A stretch of DNA of 64,000 nt from an uncultured Rhizobiaceae group bacterium (GCA_947501445.1 CANMVS010000008.1:124001-188000); one strand, 5' to 3'. Positions 32,550 through 43,467 are shown, numbered from the stretch's first letter. Numbers and translations are program-made. The notes: generated by a model not told the origin, from the sequence alone.

Positions 32550-32779
32550 GGCACCACATCAAAAATCTGGTTTATTTGCGTAACAGCTTCATTGCCAACG
32601 CCACGCGCCAATGCAGGTACCGGTTGTTTGTTTTGCGGCATAGGATGGGCCTGTGCCTCGGCGACGAGATGAACCAGCATGGCAATGCAGGTAATTAGTG
32701 CAAATGCTGTCAGTTTCAAACGTCGCCGTGCGCTTTTGGCACTGCGCTGCAGTTCAAGTGAATCAATATCGAGTTTCAT
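32546..32779 (-). CDS. Small membrane/exported hypothetical protein
   Basis: MKLDIDSLELQRSAKSARRRLKLTAFALITCIAMLVHLVAEAQA..., start overlaps end of next gene. Confidence 0.5.
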   Translation of the reverse strand: MKLDIDSLELQRSAKSARRRLKLTAFALITCIAMLVHLVAEAQAHPMPQNKQPVPALARGVGNEAVTQINQIFDVVP

Positions 32780-32936
32780 TTTTCGCCCCTTGATGACCTT
32801 TTGATCAGGCTTTGCAGGAAGCGCCTTCAACTGGACGGCAGCGCGACAAAATTCGGGCGAGACTGGACAGTTCTCGTGGTCAAATTGTGACAAATGTTAA
32901 CGAAAGGTTACTGGAGCGGTGTGACCGGCGGAACCA

Positions 32937-33755
32937 TCAGTTTTTGGTCCGGTCTGGTGTTTTGTCGAATTTTCTCACAATATTGGTCGGTGCTATCTCC
33001 GGTCTTGCCAATATGAAGCCCTGCACCAGATTGGCACCAGCGCCCCAGGCAAGATCCAATTGCCAGTCTTTCTCAAGTCCTTCAACGACAACTGATGCAC
33101 CTGAGTGCTGAAAGCGTTTGACTGCGTCCTTGAGTGCCTGAAAACCGGATTGGCTTTGCATGAGCCGCGTTGACCATGCGGCGTCGAGTTTGACAATGTC
33201 GGGATTTAGCAACGCTATTCGCCGCATATCAGAAGCGTCGGACCCGAAATCGTCCACTGCTATTTTGAAACCATGTTCACGCAGTGTGCTGCTCAAAAAT
33301 ACCAGGGAGCCTGCATTGGTGCTTTGATGTTCGGTCAACTCGCAGACGATCTGGTTTGCTGAATATCGGCTTTCTGTGGCCGCTTTTGTGAACATATTCA
33401 ATTGTTTAAGCGCGGCCCGATTGTCGGGATAGATGCCTGGATCAAAATTCAGAAACAGCAGCATGTCATCGGCCGGTTCCAGTGATGCATTTTGCAGATG
33501 AATCTGCCGGCAAATGCCATCAACGGCTGGTTTTTCTTCCATGCCGATCCGCGCAAAAAATTCGCTGGGGCTGAAAGGCCGGTCATTCATGAACAGACGA
33601 AGGAGCCCTTCCATCCCGCGCAAGACAGGCTGGCCACTTTGAGATTGCGCAAAGATGGGCTGCAAGGCTGTTTTAAGAATGAATGGTCCATACGAAGCGG
33701 TAAATGATCCGTCACTCTCAGGCAAAATACGACCGTTATCGGTCTCTTTCGTCAT
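32937..33755 (-). CDS. EAL domain-containing protein
   Basis: LQPIFAQSQSGQPVLRGMEGLLRL...; VCELTEHQSTN; FKIAVDDFGSDASDMRRIALLNPDIVKLD; SVVVEGLEK (degenerate catalytic residues). Confidence 0.85.
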   Translation of the reverse strand: MTKETDNGRILPESDGSFTASYGPFILKTALQPIFAQSQSGQPVLRGMEGLLRLFMNDRPFSPSEFFARIGMEEKPAVDGICRQIHLQNASLEPADDMLLFLNFDPGIYPDNRAALKQLNMFTKAATESRYSANQIVCELTEHQSTNAGSLVFLSSTLREHGFKIAVDDFGSDASDMRRIALLNPDIVKLDAAWSTRLMQSQSGFQALKDAVKRFQHSGASVVVEGLEKDWQLDLAWGAGANLVQGFILARPEIAPTNIVRKFDKTPDRTKN

Positions 33756-33832
33756 GATTGGCCCTCAAAAGCTGCGGAAAAGGCTCGCAATGGACATTTA
33801 GCGTCCCGACTGTCTTGAACTTCACTTCGTGA

Positions 33833-35107
<1,275 letters not shown>

Positions 35108-35252
35108 CATATCATGCAGGCGCTGGTTGCAGCGCCTGCATCCCCGCATCCCGTTCGCGCGGTACGATACCATCAGGCAAACACCCGATTGTGAAAACCT
35201 ATGAATTGCCTGCTTTCTCAAGCCTCCTATTATTGCGCGAAACGGAGGAATA

Positions 35253-36227
35253 TTGGTGGCCAACATAATTCGAAAGCCTGCATGGGCGCTCAGTGAAAGT
35301 CTTGCGACGCCTGAAGATGTTTTTTTGAACCGGCGACAACTCATAAAAGGCTGGGGCATGGCGGGGCTGGGACTGGCTGCCGCTGCGACCCTCAAACCTG
35401 GACGCGGCTTTGCTGCGCAGGATGCCACAGCAGACCTATATCCGGCGAAACGCAACCCCGCCTATACGATTGACGGTGACATCACACCGGAAGATATCAA
35501 CGCCACCTACAACAACTTTTATGAATTCGGCTCGCATAAGCAGATATGGAAAGCTGCCCAGGCGCTGAAGACAGACCCCTGGGACATTGAAATCGGCGGT
35601 TTGGTGGAAGAACCAATGACCATCGGATTTGAGGATCTCCTGCGCCGCATGTCTCTTGAGGAGCGCCTCTACAGGCACAGATGTGTCGAAGCATGGTCGA
35701 TGACCGTCCCGTGGACCGGGTTTGCACTGGCTGATCTGGTGGCTATGGCAAAACCGCTTTCTTCGGCCAAATACATACAGTTCGAAACGTTTCTCGACCC
35801 GGATGTGGCGACCGGTCAAAAACAAAGCTGGTATCCCTGGCCCTATGTTGAAGGTGTCACCATCGAGGAAGCTGCCAATGATCTGGGCTTCATGGTAACG
35901 GGTGCCTACGGGCACCCAATGCAGAAACAGTTCGGCGCGCCACTTCGATTGGCTTTGCCATGGAAATACGGTTTCAAGTCGATAAAATCCATTCGCCGCA
36001 TCCATTTTACCGACAAAAGGCCCGTCAGCTTCTGGGAAACCGTTGGCCCTGGTGAATATGGTTTCTGGGCAAATGTGAACCCTGGTGTTCCGCACGCGCG
36101 ATGGAGCCAGAAACAGGAAAAGGTTCTGCAAACCGGCCTGTATATCCCCACACAGATGTTCAATGGATACAGTGACCAGGTCGCTCACCTGTACAAGGAC
36201 ATGAAGGGCCAACAGCTTTACATGTAA
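35253..36227 (+). CDS. msrP: Protein-methionine-sulfoxide reductase catalytic subunit MsrP (Tat-exported)
   Basis: Twin-arginine NRRQLIKGWGMAGLGLAAAATL; TPEDINATYNNFYEFGSHKQ...HRCVEAWSMTVPWTGFAL. Confidence 0.93.
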   Translation: MVANIIRKPAWALSESLATPEDVFLNRRQLIKGWGMAGLGLAAAATLKPGRGFAAQDATADLYPAKRNPAYTIDGDITPEDINATYNNFYEFGSHKQIWKAAQALKTDPWDIEIGGLVEEPMTIGFEDLLRRMSLEERLYRHRCVEAWSMTVPWTGFALADLVAMAKPLSSAKYIQFETFLDPDVATGQKQSWYPWPYVEGVTIEEAANDLGFMVTGAYGHPMQKQFGAPLRLALPWKYGFKSIKSIRRIHFTDKRPVSFWETVGPGEYGFWANVNPGVPHARWSQKQEKVLQTGLYIPTQMFNGYSDQVAHLYKDMKGQQLYM

Positions 36228-36309
36228 GGCCCCCGGGCACAACGAGGCTTCATCACCAACGGCGCTTTTTCATCTTCCCGGTTGAGGAAATTGGGAAAGC
36301 GCTGCAATA

Positions 36310-37365
36310 CTATATATGCGACAGTTCGGTGACCTTGCGCTCGTCCTCAGCATTGCCGGTGTTAACAGTGGTTGCCGGTTCGATCAGCATTACCTCGCAA
36401 ACCCCATTGAGTGCGACAGGGCAATGTTCCACACCACGCGGAACAATGATGAACTCACCCTCGTTCACATATTCGTCCCGATCACGGAACTTCATCAACA
36501 GTTGGCCCTTGTGCACAAAGAACAGTTCATCTTCGACCTTGTGGTAATGCCAGACAAATGCGCCTTCAAATTTGGCCAGCTTGATCTGCATATTGTTAAC
36601 CTGTCCGGCAACCTTTGGGTTCCAGGTTTCGGCAAACTGCGCAAAGGACCGGGCAAGGTTTCTGGGACTATGGGGCGAAAGATGATTGTTCACGCCAGCC
36701 ACATCTCTTTGAATGGACCGAAGCTGGGTTTCCAGTTTCGGACTGTCTGCAGGATAGTCGCCATCCAATGCAGCTGTGCCGATGGTAAATCCGGCAGCGC
36801 CGGATCTTCGCACATTTTCGATGCGGTCGCGACTGCCAATTGAACCCGCCATGATGACCGGTTTGTCCACCGCTGCGCAGACGGCGGCCATTAATCCGGT
36901 AACATTCTCGGTTGACCGATAGGCCAAAAGGTCCAATCCATCAACGCCGTCACGCAAGGCCAGCGCTTGCGCACTGTCGACAATTTCGTCAATTGAACCT
37001 GCCAGGACACTTGGGTGCCCTTCTATGCGACCGGGAAACGGAAAATACTGAATAGGTGTTCCTGCCAGGATAGGCAAAACCGCATCCACATTTGTTCCAC
37101 CCAATAGAACATCAACGCCGATATCCAATGCTGCCCTGGCAGACGCCACCTCACTGTCCCTGTCCAGGGACACCACCTCAAGGTAACTGGTTGCACCACC
37201 GGCCTTTATGGCTTCATTGAGTTTCTGCAATCGGGCAACAGGCAGGCCAACATCCTTAAATCCGATGTGGTGCACACCCGCGGCCAGTGCTGTTTTCAAA
37301 TGTTGCTCGGCGTCTTCCACGGTTTTATCGTTGCGTGTGAGCATAAAAATGAAACGCAGACCCAT
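36310..37365 (-). CDS. TIM-barrel (phosphate-binding barrel-like) domain fused to C-terminal cupin
   Basis: N-term FKDVGLPVARLQKLNEAIKAGGATSYLEVVSLD...KPVIMAGSIGSRDRIENVRRSGAAGFTIGTAAL; C-term FEGAFVWHYHKVEDELFFVHKGQLLMKFRDRDEYVNEGEFIIVPRGVEHCPV. Confidence 0.75.
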   Translation of the reverse strand: MGLRFIFMLTRNDKTVEDAEQHLKTALAAGVHHIGFKDVGLPVARLQKLNEAIKAGGATSYLEVVSLDRDSEVASARAALDIGVDVLLGGTNVDAVLPILAGTPIQYFPFPGRIEGHPSVLAGSIDEIVDSAQALALRDGVDGLDLLAYRSTENVTGLMAAVCAAVDKPVIMAGSIGSRDRIENVRRSGAAGFTIGTAALDGDYPADSPKLETQLRSIQRDVAGVNNHLSPHSPRNLARSFAQFAETWNPKVAGQVNNMQIKLAKFEGAFVWHYHKVEDELFFVHKGQLLMKFRDRDEYVNEGEFIIVPRGVEHCPVALNGVCEVMLIEPATTVNTGNAEDERKVTELSHI

Positions 37366-37749
37366 AAAACTATCTCCATTTGTCACCGTACAGTTACCGG
37401 ATTTGCACAATAGTGTGCCGTCCCGGGACTGGCTACATTGGCTGCACCCTGTCTTGCAAAAGCCGATCAACGGGCATAGCCCGGCTGTGATGTTCATCGG
37501 ATAAGAATAGCAGAGCAGCGCATGTGATAAACCTGTTTGTTCCAGGGTTTGTCAAGAATTAGACCTGCGCCACGATGGGATTTAGCCAGATTTTTTACAC
37601 TGGCTCCCTGCGTCATTGATTATGCGCTGCTTGTCGTGCTTCCTCATGAAACGAATTTGCCTAAAACCTGATCAATCCGGCCTGCCTTCGCGATGATCGC
37701 ACTGAAATCGTCTGCAGCTTGAAGGGCGGACGCAAGGTTTCATTTTCAC

Positions 37750-37886
37750 AAAAAAAAACGGGCTAGAGATTTCTCTCAGGCCCGTAGAGCAGAAGGTTCG
37801 TATGTCGAACCTCCAGAGGGGAACACAGCCAACGTAGATGAAACTGGGAGGAAGAGCTCATCTATGCTCGTTGGCTGTTCTAGATA
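37750..37886 (-). ncRNA. Probable trans-acting sRNA with CUUCCUCCC anti-Shine-Dalgarno loop and intrinsic terminator
   Basis: Minus strand: ACAGCCAACG...AGATGAGCTCTTCCTCCCAGTTTCATCT...CGTTGGCTGT stem-loop; AGGTTCGACATACGAACCT stem-loop; CGGGCCTGAGAGAAATCTCTAGCCCGTTTTTTTTT terminator. No ORF. Confidence 0.65.
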
Positions 37887-38120
37887 TGTTAATTCGTATC
37901 GGCTTTTGCAAGGGGAAGCATTGCATGGCAGCTATGCATAAAGTGCAGGGCTTGAGCGATTGATGTTATAAAGGCAGCATATCCAGCCTTTACGAGAAAG
38001 TTCCGGCACGCTTTACCGGTTATCGATCTGACGATTTTTCCGCCGTAATGTCATGTTTCCTTGATGGTTGGCTTCTGAGCCATCTGCATCCGGTGTTTGT
38101 TCCTGGCGAGGTAGGGTTTG

Positions 38121-38168
38121 GAGCAATTCAGGTTTTGACGGAATCGGCAAAACCTGAATGTATCAACA
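38121..38168 (-). repeat. RIME-like repeat, partial copy 5 (one palindrome only)
   Basis: GAGCAATTCAGGTTTTGACGGAATCGGCAAAACCTGAATGTATCAACA. Confidence 0.88.
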
Positions 38169-38218
38169 TACCATTGTTCGGGTGGATAGGGCAGCGGTAA
38201 CCACAGGTGTACGCTGCT

Positions 38219-40078
38219 CTATCGGATTGGCGGGTTTGGCACCGGCTCAACATTACAGATGTCAGATGCACAAGCCGGAAGATCCGGTGTGGCAATCAGC
38301 AGATCGTTGCCCTGGGTTGCTGCCTGGCCGCCAGTCTGACACGTGCCTGCGTAAATATCCCGATTTGGAAAAGGTAGACCATATCCGTCCGTCAGCGTCT
38401 CCAGAAATGCAACGATTTGATCCTCTTCTTTATCGGTCAGACCAAGGTTGCCGATTGTCGTATCCATATTGTTCGGCACTTCGGGCATCGGCCAGCAATC
38501 AACCCTTTCAGTTGTCCCCGCAGGACAATGGCCAGACGTAACAGGATAAGCATGAAGATCGCGCGTATTGTAAAAGTGAACCAGCTGTTTCAGGCTTTTG
38601 ATATAGCCATTGTGAAAGAATGCTTTCTGATAATACGGTACTGGCTCGCCATTGCCGTCAACGCGGCCTGCTTCAGTCGTCGGACACTGTTTTGGCGTCA
38701 TCGCAACATTGCGCGCTGAAACGGTCCTCATTGCTCCGTCGAAAGCCGGCGCCTTGTCGGTCCAACTGTTATTGGGATTGACGCCATTGACGTTTCTGAG
38801 AAAACTGGCGAGACCAAGATCGCGGAACCCAAACCCTGCAGCATTTGGCACAAAGCCAGTCGGATCCGGTGTTGTCTCGTAATAGAATGGCAATCTCGGA
38901 TTGAGTGGAAGGCCCAGATTCGCAAACGTAAAGTCCGTGAACAAGGGCGTCAAATCAGCAGGGTCACCGCCATCGGTTGCCCCATCCTTCAAAAGTGTTG
39001 TGGTCCCATCCAAATGGCACGAATTGCAATTCGCTTTGCCGCGAAAGAGCACGTATCCGGCCTGTTCTTCCTTGCTTAGTTGGTAATCGCCAGCCAAAAA
39101 GGCATCAAATTTGGAAGAGAAGGCATCAACGTCCGGTGAGTTTTGATAGAATGATAACGATTGACCCCAATGTTGATAAGCTGTGTTGGACTTGGCGCGG
39201 GCTTCCGGGCTCAGCGGAACCGGCGTCGGGTTATTGGCATGTGCTTGCGCACCGATCGGAATTGAGCAAACCTTTTCGGTGTCTTCCGGCCAGTGAAAAT
39301 CCAAAGAGCCTTCACCCCAAATATCCTCGAAAAGAGGGCGGTATGCGGCTTGCGACAACCGGTAGATAACGCAGGCGGTGTCGGGAAATCCCATTTCATC
39401 GGCACTAACGGGCGGATCGGTCGCCTGTTCCGCATTGGGGTTCTGTAACGCTTGGCCAGTCGCCCGGCCATCCCAAAAATTTCCGCCATAAAAGTCGCCT
39501 TGTGTTCGGTTATATTGCAGCACAGGTGAGCGTGACGCATAGGTGTAGCGCATCGGCGTGCGGACAACAGTGCGACCGTGGAACGACCCTGGATAGGCGG
39601 ACATTGTGAGATTGACGGAAGGAATGGATCCACCAAATCCAGCGTAGGGCATATGGCAGAAAGCGCAGGCCTGATTGCCACCGACTGACATTGACTCGTC
39701 ATAATTCATCAGCTCGCCAAGCAGGCTGCGTGCCTGATAGCCGTTTCCAACGATTGTTGGCGGGTTGCCGGCCCGCTTGATTGGACCAAGTGCCTTCAAT
39801 TCGTCCAGCGCGCGATTGAATGCAACACGAATTTCGGCGCGAACGCGTTCGATCTCAGCGTCAAGATCGCCTGGCAAGATCCCTGATGGATAGGGATCGT
39901 ATAGCCCGACCTGAACCGTATCGTTTGGCGTTGACGTGTCCTGAGAAGTCGCGGGAGTCGTGCTAACCGATCCCAGAATGCCGGCAACAGCAATCAAATC
40001 AAAAATTTTCCGCTTCACTCGATCCTCCAGTTGATTGTGGCTTCGCTTTGTCTGTGGCGATGCGCTTGATTGTTCCAA
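38219..40078 (-). CDS. Exported di-heme cytochrome c peroxidase/MauG-superfamily-like protein
   Basis: Two CXXCH motifs: CAFCHMPYAGFGG and CNSCHLDG; signal peptide VKRKIFDLIAVAGILGSVSTTPATSQ. Confidence 0.85.
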   Translation of the reverse strand: MEQSSASPQTKRSHNQLEDRVKRKIFDLIAVAGILGSVSTTPATSQDTSTPNDTVQVGLYDPYPSGILPGDLDAEIERVRAEIRVAFNRALDELKALGPIKRAGNPPTIVGNGYQARSLLGELMNYDESMSVGGNQACAFCHMPYAGFGGSIPSVNLTMSAYPGSFHGRTVVRTPMRYTYASRSPVLQYNRTQGDFYGGNFWDGRATGQALQNPNAEQATDPPVSADEMGFPDTACVIYRLSQAAYRPLFEDIWGEGSLDFHWPEDTEKVCSIPIGAQAHANNPTPVPLSPEARAKSNTAYQHWGQSLSFYQNSPDVDAFSSKFDAFLAGDYQLSKEEQAGYVLFRGKANCNSCHLDGTTTLLKDGATDGGDPADLTPLFTDFTFANLGLPLNPRLPFYYETTPDPTGFVPNAAGFGFRDLGLASFLRNVNGVNPNNSWTDKAPAFDGAMRTVSARNVAMTPKQCPTTEAGRVDGNGEPVPYYQKAFFHNGYIKSLKQLVHFYNTRDLHAYPVTSGHCPAGTTERVDCWPMPEVPNNMDTTIGNLGLTDKEEDQIVAFLETLTDGYGLPFPNRDIYAGTCQTGGQAATQGNDLLIATPDLPACASDICNVEPVPNPPIR

Positions 40079-40102
40079 GAGCCCGAGGCGCTGGGCTGGG
40101 TG

Positions 40103-42292
40103 CTACGGGAGAACGATTTCAATGGTCTGCATCATCCCCTGGTCTTCGTGATCAAGAATATGACAATGGATAACAAATCGGCCAATATAGCGCCGATACT
40201 TCATCCGCACCCGGATCGTGTAGGCCTCTTCGGGCGACTTCTTTGGGTTTTTGACCCAGATCGTGTCCTTCCAGACACCCTTCAATCCGGCATATTGATT
40301 ATCAATCTCACCGGTGAAATCATCGACGTTATCGGGGTCTGAAACGTCCTTACCATTCGGATCAAGTACTTCAACAATCTGGAATGGGTTGACGTGGATA
40401 TGGTGCGGATGTCCCTCCCAGGTCGAGGACAGCACCCAATCCTCCACATCGCCAAGCTTCAGGAACCGGGTATCATTTGGGTCGAATGTTTTTCCGTTGA
40501 TCTCATAGCGGACAGGATTTGTTGTAATGTCGATGTTGAAAACCACGTGTTGTGTGTGTTCTGCTTCGGCATCGAGTAGCGAGGTGTGGGCAGCGAAGGC
40601 AGCAAGGCTCAACCCGTCTTCAAGATCGTTGATGACACGAGCAACCATATCGCCCGAGATATTTTCACGAGCCGCGGTGCTGAGTGCGTCCATAAGCGCT
40701 TCGCGTTGAGTGCCTTCGGACACGTCAACACCCGCATCCACTTCGACCAGCGCCAGCAGTTCCCCGTCATGGGGTGTGGCAATGTCCATGCCGCCACCAA
40801 CCGGGTCGCGATCATCGATAAGGCAGTATCGCCCCGCCAAAGGGAAACTCACAAGTGCATCCCACCGGTAACCTGGCTGCATCACCGCATTGTCCCGCGT
40901 GCGCACACGATCCATGGTAAGGCCGTCAGCAGCAACGAGATGCAGCGGCACCCCGGGTCCGCGGCAGGCTGCGGCTATTGTATCAGCGTTGCCGCCATTC
41001 GCGCCTTGCAAAGCCGCCTCGTCGAGGGCAGCGATCTTGAGATTCACCGTATCGCGAACACCGGCATGGATCATCCGCCAGCGCTCAAACTGACCTGATA
41101 CCGCCCCCTTCAGGACCGGAAGGTTACTGCCATTGATTGACGTATGGCGTCCTGACGCATTCCACACGCCACCACCGAATGTGTTTGGACCATTCGTGTC
41201 GAGATATTGCTCGATAACGCCCACCTGCCCATCATCACAGACCCAGGCGCCAAGCGGGTCGTCCGGCGGATCGGTCTTGATCCGTCCATCTTCACCCTCG
41301 CAGGCATAGGCAAATTGTTGAAACAACATGACGCGCTCTTTGAACGGCTGACTGTCAGTCGGAAGCAAAAGCACGTCCAGATCACCAGGAAAATCATGGC
41401 CCGGCATCCGGTCTCCACGAACGATGAGCGCCCCGGCCATGCCACTGGAGACCTGCAGTGCGGTCGATCCATGTAGATGCGGGTGATACCAGAACGTGCC
41501 TGCAGGATGATCCGACGGAATAGCATACTCATGCTCGAAACTGGCACCTGGATCGAACCGCAGGAATATATTGTCGCTGTTGCCACTTGGGCTTACCCAA
41601 AGGCCGTGAACGTGCATATTTGTGCTGTTGAAGCAGTGTGGAATGTTGAGACTGTGAGCAACTGCAGTGTGACCGCCATGATCACAACTAGGGTCATTGG
41701 AGGGGAGGTCGTTGCTCAAGTGGAGCCGGAGTGTATCGCCGGGACGTGTTTCTATGGTCGGCCCAACAAGCGTTGCTGCAGTAGCTTCGCCGGCCAGGTA
41801 ACTCCGCAGGCGCACCCGATCGGCTCTTTGTGTCGAAGCATTCCACAGTCTGCTATCTCGATAATTGACTGTAAGTGCAACCTGAAGATCTTTCGAGCCC
41901 CTGACAGCGTCGAGATCCTGTGCTCCGGTCGTTCGTCCAACAATGGGTGGATTGACTAACGTTGTACCCGCTCCGCCTGTGACGGTTTGCGAAAACGAAG
42001 GCGCACCAGCGACCACCGAGCCAAACAGGAACACAACCAGTCTCAAAAAGGCTTTGCGATGTCCCACTGATTTGGCTCCGATCCGAGGAACCTGATCATC
42101 GTGGCCAGCATGTCCGGTAGGGGGAGAGTTGAATGGGGCCGCGGCTGCAAGAGTGCGAGCAGACCTTGCGATCAGAAAGATTATGCCACAAAACCAAAAC
42201 AAGAAAGTCAATTGATGGAAGCAATGACGCCATTTTGGGGTCACGTTATGATATGCACGCGCAGTCGTACAAGAAGGCATCGCAGGCCCCAC
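40103..42292 (-). CDS. Multicopper oxidase
   Basis: All four copper motifs: HVHGLWVS, FWYHPHLHGS, HPHHIHVNPFQ, HCHILDHEDQGMM. Confidence 0.93.
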   Translation of the reverse strand: MGPAMPSCTTARAYHNVTPKWRHCFHQLTFLFWFCGIIFLIARSARTLAAAAPFNSPPTGHAGHDDQVPRIGAKSVGHRKAFLRLVVFLFGSVVAGAPSFSQTVTGGAGTTLVNPPIVGRTTGAQDLDAVRGSKDLQVALTVNYRDSRLWNASTQRADRVRLRSYLAGEATAATLVGPTIETRPGDTLRLHLSNDLPSNDPSCDHGGHTAVAHSLNIPHCFNSTNMHVHGLWVSPSGNSDNIFLRFDPGASFEHEYAIPSDHPAGTFWYHPHLHGSTALQVSSGMAGALIVRGDRMPGHDFPGDLDVLLLPTDSQPFKERVMLFQQFAYACEGEDGRIKTDPPDDPLGAWVCDDGQVGVIEQYLDTNGPNTFGGGVWNASGRHTSINGSNLPVLKGAVSGQFERWRMIHAGVRDTVNLKIAALDEAALQGANGGNADTIAAACRGPGVPLHLVAADGLTMDRVRTRDNAVMQPGYRWDALVSFPLAGRYCLIDDRDPVGGGMDIATPHDGELLALVEVDAGVDVSEGTQREALMDALSTAARENISGDMVARVINDLEDGLSLAAFAAHTSLLDAEAEHTQHVVFNIDITTNPVRYEINGKTFDPNDTRFLKLGDVEDWVLSSTWEGHPHHIHVNPFQIVEVLDPNGKDVSDPDNVDDFTGEIDNQYAGLKGVWKDTIWVKNPKKSPEEAYTIRVRMKYRRYIGRFVIHCHILDHEDQGMMQTIEIVLP

Positions 42293-42390
42293 ACTTAGGA
42301 TCTTCCAACTGACATTGCTAAGAACGCTACATCATGACTACAAGACAATAGCAGTATTCACTTAGAAGGTATCCCGCAGGTGCCCTGTGT

Positions 42391-42431
42391 GTCATTGGCT
42401 CAATGTCTCAAGTTTGTTGTTTCTGCGTCTC
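42391..42431 (-). promoter_or_regulatory. 41-bp regulon motif, site 1 (upstream of multicopper oxidase operon)
   Basis: GAGACGCAGAAACAACAAACTTGAGACATTGAGCCAATGAC, then 17 nt to GATACC. Confidence 0.82.
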
Positions 42432-42468
42432 TGATAGAGCAAACGAGCACCGTTGGGTTGGTCGGAAT

Positions 42469-42509
42469 GAGACGGAGCAGCAACGAAGTTGAGATGCCCG
42501 GCCAATGAC
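42469..42509 (+). promoter_or_regulatory. 41-bp regulon motif, site 2 (upstream of Cys-rich pair E1-E2)
   Basis: GAGACGGAGCAGCAACGAAGTTGAGATGCCCGGCCAATGAC. Confidence 0.82.
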
Positions 42510-42662
42510 ACGTTTTAGTGTCCGCATTATGCTTCCAGCACCTTTTGTCCTACTGAAGAGCGACGGTCGCACGTTCAATCGAATAGGAAAGGTTTTTCTC
42601 ACGCTTTGCGTAGGAGAATTGCCGTAGTAGCGCGAGCCTCGACCAGAACGGAGTTGTAATTG

Positions 42663-43001
42663 ATGGATGTTCAACACGCAATTCGGGCAGCATGTATCAG
42701 CGTTTTGTTTTTGTTGGGTATCGCGGGCGCTGCCACTGCAAATTCAATCCAAACCTTCGTTTGCAAAAGCCCTACCTGCACGAAAACATTCCACAATGCC
42801 AAAGGCCCGGAGGCCTCGCTTGAAGCTTATTGCGAATCAAGTACCGGAGAGATTAAAAGGCCGAGCTCTCTAACATGCTCAACACCTGCAGTATTCGCAA
42901 TTTGCAACGTGATGTCCATATCAGTTTCTCCAAAAAACAGCCTGGTTTGCGTGTGTTTCCGTAAGAAGGAGATGACATTCAAGTCAACGATTAGGTGTTA
43001 G
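42663..43001 (+). CDS. Small exported Cys-rich protein, subfamily E (E1)
   Basis: Signal peptide; SIQTFVCKSPTCTKTFHNAKGPEASLEAYCE...SLTCSTPAVFAIC...CVCFRKKEMTFKSTIRC; 8 Cys in mature part; paralog of next CDS. Confidence 0.8.
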   Translation: MDVQHAIRAACISVLFLLGIAGAATANSIQTFVCKSPTCTKTFHNAKGPEASLEAYCESSTGEIKRPSSLTCSTPAVFAICNVMSISVSPKNSLVCVCFRKKEMTFKSTIRC

Positions 43002-43045
43002 TAGACAGCGCGCTGAGAGAATTTGGACAGAACGGAGTATATCAA

Positions 43046-43366
43046 GTGAAAATTCGAAGAATATTTCATGTTGCATGTGTCGCTATATTCGCGATCTGCG
43101 GAATGGCGGGTCATGGATACTCAGATTCAATTTATACGTTTGTCTGCAAGAAGACAAAATGCGAAAAAACGTTCAAAAAAGCCAAGGGGCCGGCAGTTCA
43201 AATCGCGGCATTTTGCGAATTGCAGGCTGGAAAAGAGCAAAGATCAAAATCAATAACATGCACAACGCCTGCTGTTTTTGCAGGATGTCAGACATTCGGT
43301 GCAACAGCATCATGTACGTGCGGGAGAAAAACAAGGATGACTATTAAGGTGGCGGTAACGTGCTAG
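43046..43366 (+). CDS. Small exported Cys-rich protein, subfamily E (E2), GTG start
   Basis: VKIRRIFHVACVAIFAICGMAGHGYSDSIYTFVCKKTKCEKTFKKAKGPAVQIAAFCELQAGKEQRSKSITCTTPAVFAGCQTFGATASCTCGRKTRMTIKVAVTC. Confidence 0.8.
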   Translation: MKIRRIFHVACVAIFAICGMAGHGYSDSIYTFVCKKTKCEKTFKKAKGPAVQIAAFCELQAGKEQRSKSITCTTPAVFAGCQTFGATASCTCGRKTRMTIKVAVTC

Positions 43367-43390
43367 CAGCCTGCTAGAACCTGGTGCGGA

Positions 43391-43467
43391 TCAGGATTAC
43401 GGTGTCAGCCTTTGGTCTTGTCAATGCATTCAGGTTCTACCGATTCCTTCAGAGCCTGAATTGCGCC
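43391..43467 (+). repeat. RIME-like repeat, degenerate copy 6
   Basis: TTACGGTGTCAGCC...GTCAATGCATTCAGGTTCTACCGATTCCTTCAGAGCCTGAATTGCGCC. Confidence 0.78.

Noticed and set aside
35436-36242. 268-aa minus-strand ORF opposite msrP
   Set aside because: Antisense shadow of a strongly supported Tat-exported MsrP.
42391-42509. Inverted 41-bp copies considered as terminal inverted repeats of a mobile element
   Set aside because: Only 119 bp overall with no transposase; each half matches the promoter motif oriented toward its own downstream gene, so a divergent promoter explains it better.
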